Source: Betaproteobacteria bacterium (GTDB lineage Bacteria > Pseudomonadota > Gammaproteobacteria > Burkholderiales > SG8-41). Taken from it: a stretch of 64,000 nucleotides of DNA. The stretch spans positions 1-64,000 of the forward strand of contig JAOTVX010000001.1 of assembly GCA_029863175.1 (NCBI GenBank). Direction: 5' to 3'. Every line of letters starts with the position of its first letter. The first letter of the stretch is position 1. Under the pieces are notes generated by a model, which saw only the letters and a program-made list of their open reading frames with translations, did not search any database and was not told where the DNA came from. The position numbers and the translations under genes are program-made. Of this stretch, positions 37,197-46,045 are shown in pieces.

Positions 37197-38204
37197 CTAG
37201 AACGAGTAGCCGATCGACGGTTCGCGGGATTCGATCTCGTCGAGAAGTCGCGCAAGCGGCCCGAGCTCCAGGTAGCGTCCGGCGACGGCGCGCGCGTAGC
37301 GCATGAAGCGCGGCGTATCTTCGAGATAGCCCACCTTGCCGTCACGGTAATGCAAGCGGGCGAAAATGCCGAGCACCTTGAGGTGACGCTGCAGCCCCAT
37401 CCACTCAAAATCGCGGTAGAACGCGGCGAAATCGGCATCGACCGGCAATCCCACGCGTTTTGCCTTCTCCCAATATCGAACGGTCCAGTCAAGCACGCGC
37501 TGCTCCTCCCAGCTCACGAAGGCATCGCGGGTGAGCGACACGAGGTCATAGGTGATGGGGCCGTACACCGCGTCCTGAAAATCGATGACGCCCGGGTTCG
37601 GGTCCGCCACCATGAGATTGCGCGGCATGTAATCGCGGTGCACATACACGGCGGGCTGCGCCACGTTGCGCGAGATGATGAGCTTTACCATCTCGGCCAG
37701 CGACTGCTGTTGCGCGGCGGAGAGCGTGAGCTGCACGTGGCGCACGATGTACCAGTCCGCAAACAGGTCGCACTCGCGCTGGAGGAGCGGCGCGTCGTAC
37801 GGCGGCAGCTCCCCTTCCCGGCTCGCAAACTGCCACTTGAGCAGCGCGTCGACCGCGTCGCCGAAGAGCCGGTCGGAATTCCCCTCGTTCAGCGCGGAGA
37901 GATAGGTCGTATCGCCGAGATCCGTCAGCAGCAGAAAGCCCCGCGCCAAGTCCTGCGCGACGATATCCGGGGCGTTGACCCCAGCCGCCCGGAGTAGCCT
38001 TGCTACATGGACGAACGGGCGGCAATCCTCGTGTTCGGGGGGTGCGTCCATCGCGATCCACGACGCGCCCGCAACCGAGACACGGAAATAGCGGCGAAAA
38101 CTGGCGTCCGCGGATACCGGCGCCAGCGCAAACGAACCCGCGGGAACGCGCGCACCAAGCCATTCCCCCAGCTGCTCGAGTCGGATATCGGAAACCGCAG
38201 GCAA
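37197..38204 (-). CDS. amgK: N-acetylmuramate/N-acetylglucosamine kinase
   Basis: Anomeric sugar kinase of the APH-like fold that phosphorylates MurNAc and GlcNAc at C1. The 335-aa protein starts at TTG 38204 after GGAAG, (M)PAVSDIRLEQLGEWLGARV. The catalytic loop is VHRDYMPRNLMV and the metal Asp is in GVIDFQDAVYGP. Genetic pairing with murU and divergence from lptD are the standard arrangement in this lineage. Confidence 0.94.
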   Translation of the reverse strand: MPAVSDIRLEQLGEWLGARVPAGSFALAPVSADASFRRYFRVSVAGASWIAMDAPPEHEDCRPFVHVARLLRAAGVNAPDIVAQDLARGFLLLTDLGDTTYLSALNEGNSDRLFGDAVDALLKWQFASREGELPPYDAPLLQRECDLFADWYIVRHVQLTLSAAQQQSLAEMVKLIISRNVAQPAVYVHRDYMPRNLMVADPNPGVIDFQDAVYGPITYDLVSLTRDAFVSWEEQRVLDWTVRYWEKAKRVGLPVDADFAAFYRDFEWMGLQRHLKVLGIFARLHYRDGKVGYLEDTPRFMRYARAVAGRYLELGPLARLLDEIESREPSIGYSF

Positions 38205-38279
38205 CTGATTGCTTCCAACGAAGAATTATGCGATTTTAGCACTTCGCTTCCTGCCGTCGTTTGAAGGCACAAGCTGGAA

Positions 38280-40556
38280 ATGAAACGCGTGTCCCTCGCC
38301 ATCCTGTGCGCGCTCCCCTTCGCCACCTGCGCCGAAACAGGCCTCAAGTTGAAAATGCAGCGTACTTTGATCCTGGCGCCGCCTGCGCCCCACGAAAGCG
38401 TACCCGTGTTTCTCGAAGCGGACCGCCTCCAGGGACACAGCGAACGGGAAACGGAAGTCGAGGGCGGTGTACAACTGAGGCGGCGCAGGCAGGCCGTCGA
38501 CGCGGATTGGCTGCGCTACGACAAACCCTCCAACGAAGTCAGCGCGCGCGGAAATGTCCGAATCCAGCAGGGAACAGATGTCGTGGAAGGCGACGAGCTC
38601 CAGTTCAATCTCGAGACGGAGCGCGGTTTCATGGACAAAACGCGCTACCAGCTGCGCAGGAGCCCAAAACTTACCGGCAAACCGCTCCCGGCCGGGCCGA
38701 CTGACGCGCGCGGTACAGCCGATCGCATTCTGTTCGAGGGGCCGAAGCGCTACCGCGCGCGAAAGGGGACGTATACCACCTGCGGGCCGGGCCATGAGGA
38801 CTGGTATGTGCGCGCGGGCGACCTCGAAATCGACAAGGGGCGCGACGTCGGGGTCGCACGCGACGCAAGCATCGAGTTTCAGGGCGTACCGATCCTTTAC
38901 TCGCCCTATCTGTCCTTCCCGTTGCATCGGGAGCGCAAATCCGGTTTCCTCACGCCACACTACGGGAGCACGAGCAAGGGCGGCCTTGAAATCACCGTGC
39001 CGTATTACTGGAACATCGCCCCCAATTATGACGCCACGATCTCTCCGCGCTTCATTACAAAGCGCGGTGTGCTGATTGGCACGGAGTTCCGCTATCTCCA
39101 ACCCAGTTACCTCGGCGAAGCTCGGCTCGACGTCCTGCCCAATGATCGCAAGTTCAATGACGAGGAGCGCCACGCTTACTTCCTCCGTCACAACCAAACG
39201 CTTCCGTACGGCTGGTCGGGGGCGTTGAACCTGCAAGGGGTATCCGACAACACCTACTTCACCGACTTGTCGACGGAGATTCAGTTCACGTCGCAAGTCA
39301 ATCTCCCGCGCGAAGCGACGTTGAACCGCAGCGGGACCTGGGCTGGCTCGGGCACTTACGCTTTTAACGCCCTGGTGCAGAGCTGGCAAACGCTCCAGAC
39401 CGACCCGCTTCGCCCGGTCGTGCCGCCCTACCGACAGCTGCCGAGGCTTAGGCTTAACGCGACCCGGTCCGACACCCTGCGTTCCGATTTCGACTTCCAG
39501 GGCGAGTTTGTCGCTTTTGACACCGACCGGGAGTTCCGGGTCACCGCAAACCGTACGATGGTCTACCCGAGCCTGAGCATGCCGCTACAAACCGCCTATG
39601 GGTACTTGACGCCGAAAGTGGGTTTCAACTTCACGAATTATGCGGTCGACCCGAACGCCACGAGTTTTGCGGACCAGAGCCGCTCGTTGCCGATCCTAAG
39701 CGCTGACAGCGGCATCGTATTGGAGCGACCGACGACATTCCAGGGTGTTTCGATACTTCAAACCCTCGAGCCCCGGCTCTATTACGTCTACATTCCCTAT
39801 CGTGACCAGAGCGCCATCCCGGTATTCGATACCGGCCAGGAGGACATCAATTTCACGACCATCTACGCGGAGAATCAGTTCTCCAGCTGGGACCGGATCA
39901 ACGACGCCAACCAGTTGACCGTGGGCGTCAGCTCACGGCTCCTCAGTGCCGCTTCCGGGGCGGAGCGCCTGCGTGTGGGTGTGGCGCAACGCTACTATTT
40001 TGCCTCGCAGCGCGTCACGCTCCCGGGTAGGCCCGCTCGCACGAGCAGCAGTTCCGATCTGCTTGCCGGGTTGTCCGGGCAGGTCGCGCCGAACTGGGTG
40101 GCGGAAGCAAATTTGCAGTACAGCACCAATTTTTCCCAAACGCAGAAATTTGACGTCGGCGCACGCTATCAGCCCGCGCCGGGCCGGGTTCTCAACCTGA
40201 GCTACCGCGAGACGATCAATACCCAGCGCCAGACGGATATTTCGACTCAGTGGCCGGTGGGCGGAGGCTGGGTGGCACTCGGGCGCTGGAACTACTCACT
40301 GCGCGACCGAAAGACGCTCGAAAGTTTGCTCGGCGTTGAGTACAATGCGGATTGCTGGTCACTGCGGGTCGTCGCGCACCGCTTTGCGATCACGACCGAA
40401 CAGAACTCGAGTACCTTCTTCGTGCAACTGGAGCTGAACGGCCTGTCCCAGATCGGGTCGAGTCCGTTCGACACGCTGCGGCGCAATATCGGCGGGTATT
40501 TCCAGATTGATCCGCGGGTTCGCCAGTCGAGCGGGTCGCCGGACCCGTATTATTAG
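38280..40556 (+). CDS. lptD: LPS-assembly protein LptD
   Basis: Outer-membrane beta-barrel that inserts lipopolysaccharide into the outer leaflet. Signal peptide MKRVSLAILCALPFATCA; an OstA/LptA-like jellyroll around residues 45-150 (RLQGHSERETEVEGGVQL, NVRIQQGTDVVEGDELQF); then the barrel to the C-terminus (758 aa). The mature protein has only two cysteines that I can see, in YTTCGPG and in the late NADCWS (where many LptD have Cys-Cys-Trp). A single inter-domain disulfide is therefore expected instead of two. surA follows 4 nt later. Confidence 0.96.
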   Translation: MKRVSLAILCALPFATCAETGLKLKMQRTLILAPPAPHESVPVFLEADRLQGHSERETEVEGGVQLRRRRQAVDADWLRYDKPSNEVSARGNVRIQQGTDVVEGDELQFNLETERGFMDKTRYQLRRSPKLTGKPLPAGPTDARGTADRILFEGPKRYRARKGTYTTCGPGHEDWYVRAGDLEIDKGRDVGVARDASIEFQGVPILYSPYLSFPLHRERKSGFLTPHYGSTSKGGLEITVPYYWNIAPNYDATISPRFITKRGVLIGTEFRYLQPSYLGEARLDVLPNDRKFNDEERHAYFLRHNQTLPYGWSGALNLQGVSDNTYFTDLSTEIQFTSQVNLPREATLNRSGTWAGSGTYAFNALVQSWQTLQTDPLRPVVPPYRQLPRLRLNATRSDTLRSDFDFQGEFVAFDTDREFRVTANRTMVYPSLSMPLQTAYGYLTPKVGFNFTNYAVDPNATSFADQSRSLPILSADSGIVLERPTTFQGVSILQTLEPRLYYVYIPYRDQSAIPVFDTGQEDINFTTIYAENQFSSWDRINDANQLTVGVSSRLLSAASGAERLRVGVAQRYYFASQRVTLPGRPARTSSSSDLLAGLSGQVAPNWVAEANLQYSTNFSQTQKFDVGARYQPAPGRVLNLSYRETINTQRQTDISTQWPVGGGWVALGRWNYSLRDRKTLESLLGVEYNADCWSLRVVAHRFAITTEQNSSTFFVQLELNGLSQIGSSPFDTLRRNIGGYFQIDPRVRQSSGSPDPYY

Positions 40557-40560
40557 CCGA

Positions 40561-41895
40561 ATGAAATTGGAACGAACGGCCATCATGGCCGGCGGGCTCG
40601 TATTCGCCGCCGCCCTCGCATCCCCCTCTTTGGCTGCCACGGCGCAGGGTCCGCGGAGCGTGCAGCTGATCGACCGCGTCGTCGTCGTTGTGAACGACGA
40701 AGTCATCACCCGCCACGACCTGGGTAAACGCGCGCGCGTCGCGGCTGCTCAACTTAAGCGACAAGGCGCGTCACTGCCCCCACAGGCGGTGCTTGAGAAG
40801 CAGATTCTCGAACGCATGATCACCGACCGTGTGCAACTCCAGTTCGCGAAGGAAACCGGTTTGCGGGTGGACGACACGGAGCTCGACCGGGCCATCAGCC
40901 GTATTGCAGGGGAAAACAAGCTGTCATTGCAGCAACTGCGCGCCGCCCTGGAGAGGGACGGCGTCGCCTTCACCCGGTTTCGAGAGGACATCCGCAGCGA
41001 GATCACCATCGCACGCTTGCGGGAGCGCGCGGTGGAAAGCCGCATCACCGTGACGGAGGGCGAGATCGACAACTTCATCCGCACCCAGCAGGGCTCCGCG
41101 GCGCGCGGCGACGAATTCAATTTATCCCATATCTTGGTAACGGTCCCCGAGAAAGCGAGCCCCGAGAGAATCCAGGCGCGGCGTGAACGCGCCGAGCAGG
41201 CGCTTGCGCAAATCAAGGGCGGGACCGACTTCCGGCAGGTTGCAGCCACGTTCTCCGACGCACCCGATGCCCTGCAGGGCGGCACGCTGGGATGGCGGGA
41301 TGCCGCAAGACTGCCCGCACTGTTCCTGGACGCTGTTCAGGGGCTCCAGCCCGGTGGCGTGAGCGGCATCTTGCGCAGCCCCAACGGGTTCCACCTCCTG
41401 AGGCTGAACGAGCGCCGCGGAAGCACATCGCCGGTATCGGTGCGACAGACCCACGCACGGCATATCCTGATCAAGACGAACGAGCTTGTCTCCGAGGCCG
41501 AAGCTCGCCAGCGCTTGCTGGGCCTGAAAGAGCGGCTCGACAACAACGCCGATTTTGCCGAGCTGGCGCGCCTTCATTCCGAGGACGCGAGCAACGCGAA
41601 GGGGGGCGACCTCGGCTGGCTGTCACCGCGCGATACGGTTCCCGAATTCGAGCGCGCGATGGACAGCCTCAGCCCCGGGCAAGTGAGCGAGCCGGTCCGC
41701 TCCCAGTTCGGCTGGCACCTCATCCAGGTTCTGGAGCGGCGTAACGAGGACGTGTCCGGCGAGCGCCAGCGCCTCGAGGCACGACGCGCGTTACGCGCCC
41801 GCAAATCGGATGAGGCGTATCAGGAATGGCTGCGCCAGCTGCGCGACAAGGCGTATATCCAGTACCGGCTCGATGAGCGCTCCGAGATTCGGTAG
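40561..41895 (+). CDS. surA: Periplasmic chaperone/peptidyl-prolyl isomerase SurA
   Basis: Escorts outer-membrane proteins, LptD included, through the periplasm. The ATG at 40561 gives MKLERTAIMAGGLVFAAALA, a signal peptide ending near SLAATA. A SurA N-domain (DRVVVVVNDEVITRHDLGKR) is followed by two parvulin domains (FNLSHILVTVPEKAS... and ARHILIKTNELVSEAEARQR...) and a C-terminal helix. Length is 444 aa. The lptD-surA-pdxA-rsmA order is conserved in proteobacteria. Confidence 0.96.
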   Translation: MKLERTAIMAGGLVFAAALASPSLAATAQGPRSVQLIDRVVVVVNDEVITRHDLGKRARVAAAQLKRQGASLPPQAVLEKQILERMITDRVQLQFAKETGLRVDDTELDRAISRIAGENKLSLQQLRAALERDGVAFTRFREDIRSEITIARLRERAVESRITVTEGEIDNFIRTQQGSAARGDEFNLSHILVTVPEKASPERIQARRERAEQALAQIKGGTDFRQVAATFSDAPDALQGGTLGWRDAARLPALFLDAVQGLQPGGVSGILRSPNGFHLLRLNERRGSTSPVSVRQTHARHILIKTNELVSEAEARQRLLGLKERLDNNADFAELARLHSEDASNAKGGDLGWLSPRDTVPEFERAMDSLSPGQVSEPVRSQFGWHLIQVLERRNEDVSGERQRLEARRALRARKSDEAYQEWLRQLRDKAYIQYRLDERSEIR

Positions 41896-41937
41896 CGAGC
41901 CCGCGCAGCCCAACCACCATGCTCATTTCCGCCCTGC

Positions 41938-42957
41938 TTGCGTAGGTCTCCCATCCCAGCACACGCCTCAGGCCTGCCGTTGATCGCGGTCACCGCGGGC
42001 GAGCCCGCCGGCATCGGGCCCGATCTCTGCGTGGCGCTCGCGCGCCGGCGCGTCCCCGCGCGTATCGTTGTCATCGCCGACCGCGGCCTGCTCCAGACCC
42101 GGGCACGCCAGCTACGCATCGCGCCGAGGATGGAAGATTTTTCGGGCCAGGAGAAAACGGTCCGGCGCGCCGGTGGCCTCCTGGTGCGCCACGTGCCCCT
42201 CGCTGCACCGGCAGTCGCGGGGCGGCTAGACCCGGCCAACGGCCCCTACGTGCTTCGCACCCTCGAGGTCGCCGCCGATGGCTGCAGCGATGGTACCTTC
42301 GACGCGATGGTCACGGGCCCTGCACAAAAGAGTGTGATCAATGAGGCCGGCATCGCGTTCACCGGCCACACAGAGTTTCTTGCCGAGCGTCTGCACACAC
42401 CGGACGTCGTCATGATGTTGGTGGGCGGCGGCTTGCGTGTTGCGCTTGCCACGACCCACCTTCCACTTCGGGACGTAGCATCGCGCATTACGCGCACAGG
42501 CCTGGAGCGCACCCTGACCGTCTTAAGGCGTGATCTCGTCGAACGTTTCGCCATAGCGCGCCCGCACATTGCGGTCGCCGCGCTCAACCCGCATGCCGGG
42601 GAAGGCGGTTTCCTCGGGCGCGAGGAGATCGAGGTGATCACCCCGGTTCTGGCCAGGCTGCGCCGGCGTGGGTTCGACCTCGCGGGTCCGCTTCCCGCTG
42701 ATACGCTCTTTACGCCGCAACGGCTCAGGGGCCATGACTGCGTGCTCGCGATGTATCACGATCAGGGTTTGCCGGTGCTCAAGTACGCGAGTTTTGGCGC
42801 TGGCGTGAACGTGACGCTCGGGTTGCCGATCATCCGCACCTCGGTCGATCACGGCACGGCACTCGAGCTCGCCGGGCGGGCCAAAGTGGAAATCGGGAGC
42901 CTGCTCGAGGCAATCATGCTTGCGGCCCGGCTCGCCGAGCGCGCACGGCGCCGCTGA
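41938..42957 (+). CDS. pdxA: 4-hydroxythreonine-4-phosphate dehydrogenase
   Basis: NAD-dependent oxidative decarboxylase of PLP synthesis. Motifs are VTAGEPAGIGPDL, VTGPAQKSVINEAG, FTGHTEFLAERL, the metal-binding ALNPHAGEGGFLGREE and MYHDQGLPVLKY, and IRTSVDHGTALELAG. The start is placed at TTG 41938, about 17 residues before the conserved region. A TTG at 41980 would also suit, so the exact start is uncertain. Confidence 0.94.
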   Translation: MRRSPIPAHASGLPLIAVTAGEPAGIGPDLCVALARRRVPARIVVIADRGLLQTRARQLRIAPRMEDFSGQEKTVRRAGGLLVRHVPLAAPAVAGRLDPANGPYVLRTLEVAADGCSDGTFDAMVTGPAQKSVINEAGIAFTGHTEFLAERLHTPDVVMMLVGGGLRVALATTHLPLRDVASRITRTGLERTLTVLRRDLVERFAIARPHIAVAALNPHAGEGGFLGREEIEVITPVLARLRRRGFDLAGPLPADTLFTPQRLRGHDCVLAMYHDQGLPVLKYASFGAGVNVTLGLPIIRTSVDHGTALELAGRAKVEIGSLLEAIMLAARLAERARRR

Positions 42958-42975
42958 CCTCGCGTTTGGCGGCCC

Positions 42976-43788
42976 ATGCGCCACCGGCCCCGCAAGCGCT
43001 TCGGTCAAAATTTTCTGGTCGACGCCGCGGTCATCTCCGAAATCGTCGATGCCATCTATCCGCGGCGCGGCGAGCGCTTGGTCGAGATCGGCCCAGGCCT
43101 CGGTGCCCTCACCGGGCCGCTCCTCGAACGGCTCGATCACCTGCATGTGGTCGAGATCGATCGCGATCTCGTGAGCCGGTTGCGGGCGGATTTTCCCCTC
43201 GCACGGGTTACCGTGCACGAACGCGATGCTCTCAGTTTTGATTTTGCGACGCTCGGCAGTGGGCTGCGGGTAGTAGGCAACCTCCCGTACAACATATCCA
43301 CGCCTCTTCTTTTCCATCTCGCGCAGAGCGCCGCTTCCATCCGAGATATCCATGTCATGCTCCAGCGGGAAGTCGTGGAACGAATGGTCGCGCGCCCGTC
43401 CTCCACCGACTATGGGCGCCTGTCCGTCATGATTCAGTATCGCTTCATGCTGGAGCCCCTGATGACCATCCCGGCTACCGCCTTCCGGCCCGTGCCCAAG
43501 GTGGAATCAGCGGTCGTGCGCATGGTGCCGTTTGGCCGGCTCCCTCATTGCGCGCGTGACGAGGCGTGGTTTGGCCGCATCGTGACCGCCGCATTCTCCC
43601 AACGGCGCAAGACGCTACGCAACGCGCTCAAGCGCTATATCGGCGCCGATGATTTCAGCCGGCTCGAAGTTGACGCCAACCTTCGCCCGCAGGATTTAGC
43701 GATCGCCGAGTTCGTGCGACTCGCTGATTTTGCCGCAAGGAATTCGTCGGGACCCAACCCCACGAATTCCTTAGATAACAACCTCTAG
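42976..43788 (+). CDS. rsmA: 16S rRNA (A1518/A1519-N6) dimethyltransferase
   Basis: Methylates two adenines in helix 45 of 16S rRNA. MRHRPRKRFGQNFLVDAAVI and the SAM motif VEIGPGLGALT open the protein; NLPYNISTPLLFHL holds the catalytic NLPY. Length is 270 aa. The last 20 or so codons contain an 11-bp inverted repeat (43737-43772), giving the odd tail NSSGPNPTNSLDNNL; conserved homology ends near FVRLAD. Confidence 0.95.
   Translation: MRHRPRKRFGQNFLVDAAVISEIVDAIYPRRGERLVEIGPGLGALTGPLLERLDHLHVVEIDRDLVSRLRADFPLARVTVHERDALSFDFATLGSGLRVVGNLPYNISTPLLFHLAQSAASIRDIHVMLQREVVERMVARPSSTDYGRLSVMIQYRFMLEPLMTIPATAFRPVPKVESAVVRMVPFGRLPHCARDEAWFGRIVTAAFSQRRKTLRNALKRYIGADDFSRLEVDANLRPQDLAIAEFVRLADFAARNSSGPNPTNSLDNNL
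43737..43772. repeat. Palindrome inside the 3' end of rsmA
   Basis: AAGGAATTCGT (43737-43747) and ACGAATTCCTT (43762-43772) are perfect complements, with GGG/CCC extending the stem. It is translated as the terminal tail of RsmA, and lies in the same short region as the TGTCGGA hairpin at 43875. Confidence 0.7.
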
Positions 43789-43874
43789 GAACAATTAAGC
43801 CAGGGAAAGACGACTCCGAAAATCGCCTGCGCCACTGCCGCAATTCGGGTATCTTGTTCTGGAGAAATCTCCCG

Positions 43875-43911
43875 TAGGGAAATTGTCGGACGCCGCTCCG
43901 ACAATTTCCTA
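43875..43911. repeat. TGTCGGA-core hairpin at the gloA stop codon
   Basis: TAGGGAAATTGTCGGA (43875-43890) pairs with TCCGACAATTTCCTA (43897-43911), with one bulged G and a 6-nt loop. It shares the core TGTCGGA, and the preceding CCCGTAGG, with the right hairpin of the element at 36338-36371. The gloA stop codon (43909-43911) lies in its right arm. The 43789-43874 stretch between it and rsmA has no gene. Confidence 0.75.
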
Positions 43912-44298
43912 AGCGCCCCGGCGCTGGACGAACTCGATCTTGTAGCCGTCGGGGTCCTCGACGAATGCGATCACTGTCGTGCCGTGCTTCATGGGGCCAG
44001 CCTCGCGAGTGACCGTACCACCCCGTTTCTTCACTTCTGCACACGCCTTGTAAGCGTCGTCGACTTCAACCGCCACATGGCCGTAGCCGTTTCCGAGATC
44101 ATATGACTTGGTATCCCAGTTATTAGTAAGCTCGAGAACGGCCGCCCTTGATTCGTCATCGAAACCGACGAACACATTGGTAAAGCGCCCGCCCGGATAA
44201 TCGGCCTTGCGCAATACCTTCATGCCTAGAACCTTCGTGTAGAAATCGATCGAACGCTCTAGGTCGCCAACGCGGATCATGGTGTGGAGAATTCTCAT
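43909..44298 (-). CDS. gloA: Lactoylglutathione lyase (glyoxalase I)
   Basis: Converts the methylglyoxal-glutathione hemithioacetal to S-lactoylglutathione. The 129-aa single VOC protein begins [20 protein letters not shown]. Metal ligands are expected at His5 (ILHTM), Glu56 (AVLELTNN), His74 (GYGHVAVEV) and Glu (YKIEFVQR). It converges with rsmA and is followed upstream by the rubredoxin gene, 7 nt away. Confidence 0.96.
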   Translation of the reverse strand: MRILHTMIRVGDLERSIDFYTKVLGMKVLRKADYPGGRFTNVFVGFDDESRAAVLELTNNWDTKSYDLGNGYGHVAVEVDDAYKACAEVKKRGGTVTREAGPMKHGTTVIAFVEDPDGYKIEFVQRRGA

Positions 44299-44305
44299 GG
44301 TCGCC

Positions 44306-44509
44306 TCAGATCTCGACTATCTCGAAGTCTTCTTTGCGGGCCCCGCATTCGGGGCAGGTCCAATTAATCGGCACGTCGTCCCATCGGGTTCCGGCCGGGA
44401 TCCCTTCCTCCGGAAGCCCCGCGGCTTCGTCATAGATGAAACCGCAGATCAGACACATGTAAGTTTTGTACACCTGGGTTTCTGCACCCGTCATGCCCGC
44501 ATCCGTCAT
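44306..44509 (-). CDS. Rubredoxin
   Basis: One-iron electron carrier of 67 aa. The two Cys pairs that bind iron are in [15 protein letters not shown] and [15 protein letters not shown]. The ATG at 44509 leaves a longer N-terminal tail ([17 protein letters not shown]) than many rubredoxins; ATG 44494 would also do. It lies upstream of gloA in the same direction and divergent from thiD. Redox partner unknown. Confidence 0.95.
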   Translation of the reverse strand: MTDAGMTGAETQVYKTYMCLICGFIYDEAAGLPEEGIPAGTRWDDVPINWTCPECGARKEDFEIVEI

Positions 44510-44595
44510 GCTCGCTTCCGTTTTAAGCTAAAATTCGATTTTAACGAATCTACCCGCCGGCAACCAAGTTTGCGGTCATTCGTTATCCCCTGCCC

Positions 44596-45426
44596 ATGCC
44601 GGATCTCCCGCCCATAGTGCTGGTGTTCGCTGCCACGGATCCCAGCGGCGGCGCCGGGCTGCAAGCGGACATCATGACGCTTTCGAGCATGGGCTGTCAC
44701 CCGTTGTCGGTGGTAACGGCAGTCACCATTCAGGACACAATTGGGGTGGATGGTATCAGCCCGATTGACGCCGAGTGGGTCGCCGACCAGGCGCGCTGCG
44801 TGCTCGAGGACATCCCGGTCGCCGCATTCAAACTCGGCTTGCTCGGGAGCGTCGAGCAAATTGCCGCCATCGCCGAGGTCGTTTCCGACTATCCCGAGGT
44901 GCCGTTGATCCTCGATCCGGTGCTGGCTTCGGGGCGCGGCGACGAGCTCGTCAATGAGGAAATGGTCATCGCATTGAGAGAGCTGCTCGTACCCCAGACC
45001 ACTATCCTGACGCCTAACACGCTGGAGGTTCGTCGGCTGGCCGACGATTTCGAGGAGGGCGAGGCACCGGATCTTGCCGAGTGCGCGCGGCAGCTCATCG
45101 CTTCCGGCTGCGAATATGTCCTCGTCACGGGCACGCACGAGAACACGCCCCAGGTCGTGAACACGCTCTACGGCCAGAACGGTGTCGTGCGCAGCGACGC
45201 CTGGCAGCGTCTGCCAGGGTCCTATCATGGCTCCGGATGCACGCTCGCCTCAGCGATCGCGGCTACGATCGCCAACGGGCTCGAAATCAGCGACGCGGTA
45301 AAGGACGCGCAGGAGTACACCTGGCAGGCGCTGAAGGCGGCGTTTCGCCCCGGCATGGGCCAGCACATCCCGGACCGGCTGTTCTGGGCACACGAAGACG
45401 AGCAGCGCGATGAAGGCAGCAGTTAG
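44596..45426 (+). CDS. thiD: Hydroxymethylpyrimidine/phosphomethylpyrimidine kinase
   Basis: Phosphorylates HMP twice in thiamine synthesis. MPDLPPIVLVFAATDPSGGA opens the protein (GGAGLQADI substrate loop), and the C-terminal PGSYHGSGCTLASAIAATIA is the ribokinase-fold anion hole with its catalytic Asp replaced by the ThiD-typical Cys. Length is 276 aa. It overlaps thiE by 17 nt. No TPP riboswitch is evident in the 86 nt upstream. Confidence 0.95.
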   Translation: MPDLPPIVLVFAATDPSGGAGLQADIMTLSSMGCHPLSVVTAVTIQDTIGVDGISPIDAEWVADQARCVLEDIPVAAFKLGLLGSVEQIAAIAEVVSDYPEVPLILDPVLASGRGDELVNEEMVIALRELLVPQTTILTPNTLEVRRLADDFEEGEAPDLAECARQLIASGCEYVLVTGTHENTPQVVNTLYGQNGVVRSDAWQRLPGSYHGSGCTLASAIAATIANGLEISDAVKDAQEYTWQALKAAFRPGMGQHIPDRLFWAHEDEQRDEGSS

Positions 45427-46045
45427 GGGACTCTACGCGGTCACGCCTGACATCGCCGACACCGCTGAGTTGGCGGCAAAAGTCGAGGCCGCCCTCGTCG
45501 GCGGCGCGGCGCTCGTCCAATACCGCAACAAGACGGCTGATCCCGAGCTGAGATTGGTTCAGGCGGGTACGCTGCGAGCATTGTGCCAGGCGCGCGGTGT
45601 CCCGCTCGTCATTAATGACGACGTCGACGTCGCGACTGCACTCGATGCGGACGGTCTGCACTTGGGAAAGGAAGACAGCATGCTTTCGGAGGCACGCGCA
45701 CGCCTTGGGCCGGAAAAATTGCTTGGCGCCTCCTGTTACGACCGCCTCGAGGATGCGGTTGCGGCAGTTCGCGCAGGAGCGGATTACGTGGCTTTCGGCA
45801 GTTTCTTTGCCTCCGTGGTAAAACCCGGGGCCGTGCGCGCCCCCCTGACGCTACTGCGCGAAGCCAGGCAAGGGCTTGGGGTACCCACTGTGGCGATCGG
45901 GGGCATCACGCTCGATAATGCATCGCAACTCATCGCAGCTGGCGCCGATGCCGTGGCCGTCATTTCCGCCCTCTTCTCCGCCTCCGACATCCGCGTTGCC
46001 GCCGAGCGCTTCAACGAACTCTTCAAGACAACGCTACGAACATGA
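45410..46045 (+). CDS. thiE: Thiamine-phosphate synthase
   Basis: TIM-barrel enzyme coupling HMP-PP with thiazole phosphate. Motifs are [16 protein letters not shown] (Q-Y-R-x-K), [20 protein letters not shown] (metal Asp), [22 protein letters not shown] and [20 protein letters not shown]. Length is 211 aa. It overlaps thiD and, by ATGA, hemL, so thiD-thiE-hemL form one tight unit. Confidence 0.95.
   Translation: MKAAVRGLYAVTPDIADTAELAAKVEAALVGGAALVQYRNKTADPELRLVQAGTLRALCQARGVPLVINDDVDVATALDADGLHLGKEDSMLSEARARLGPEKLLGASCYDRLEDAVAAVRAGADYVAFGSFFASVVKPGAVRAPLTLLREARQGLGVPTVAIGGITLDNASQLIAAGADAVAVISALFSASDIRVAAERFNELFKTTLRT

Noticed and set aside
44510..44595. TPP riboswitch before thiD
   Set aside because: I looked for the conserved CTGAGA and ACCTGA blocks in the short leader and found neither; the 86 nt are also too short for the full aptamer.
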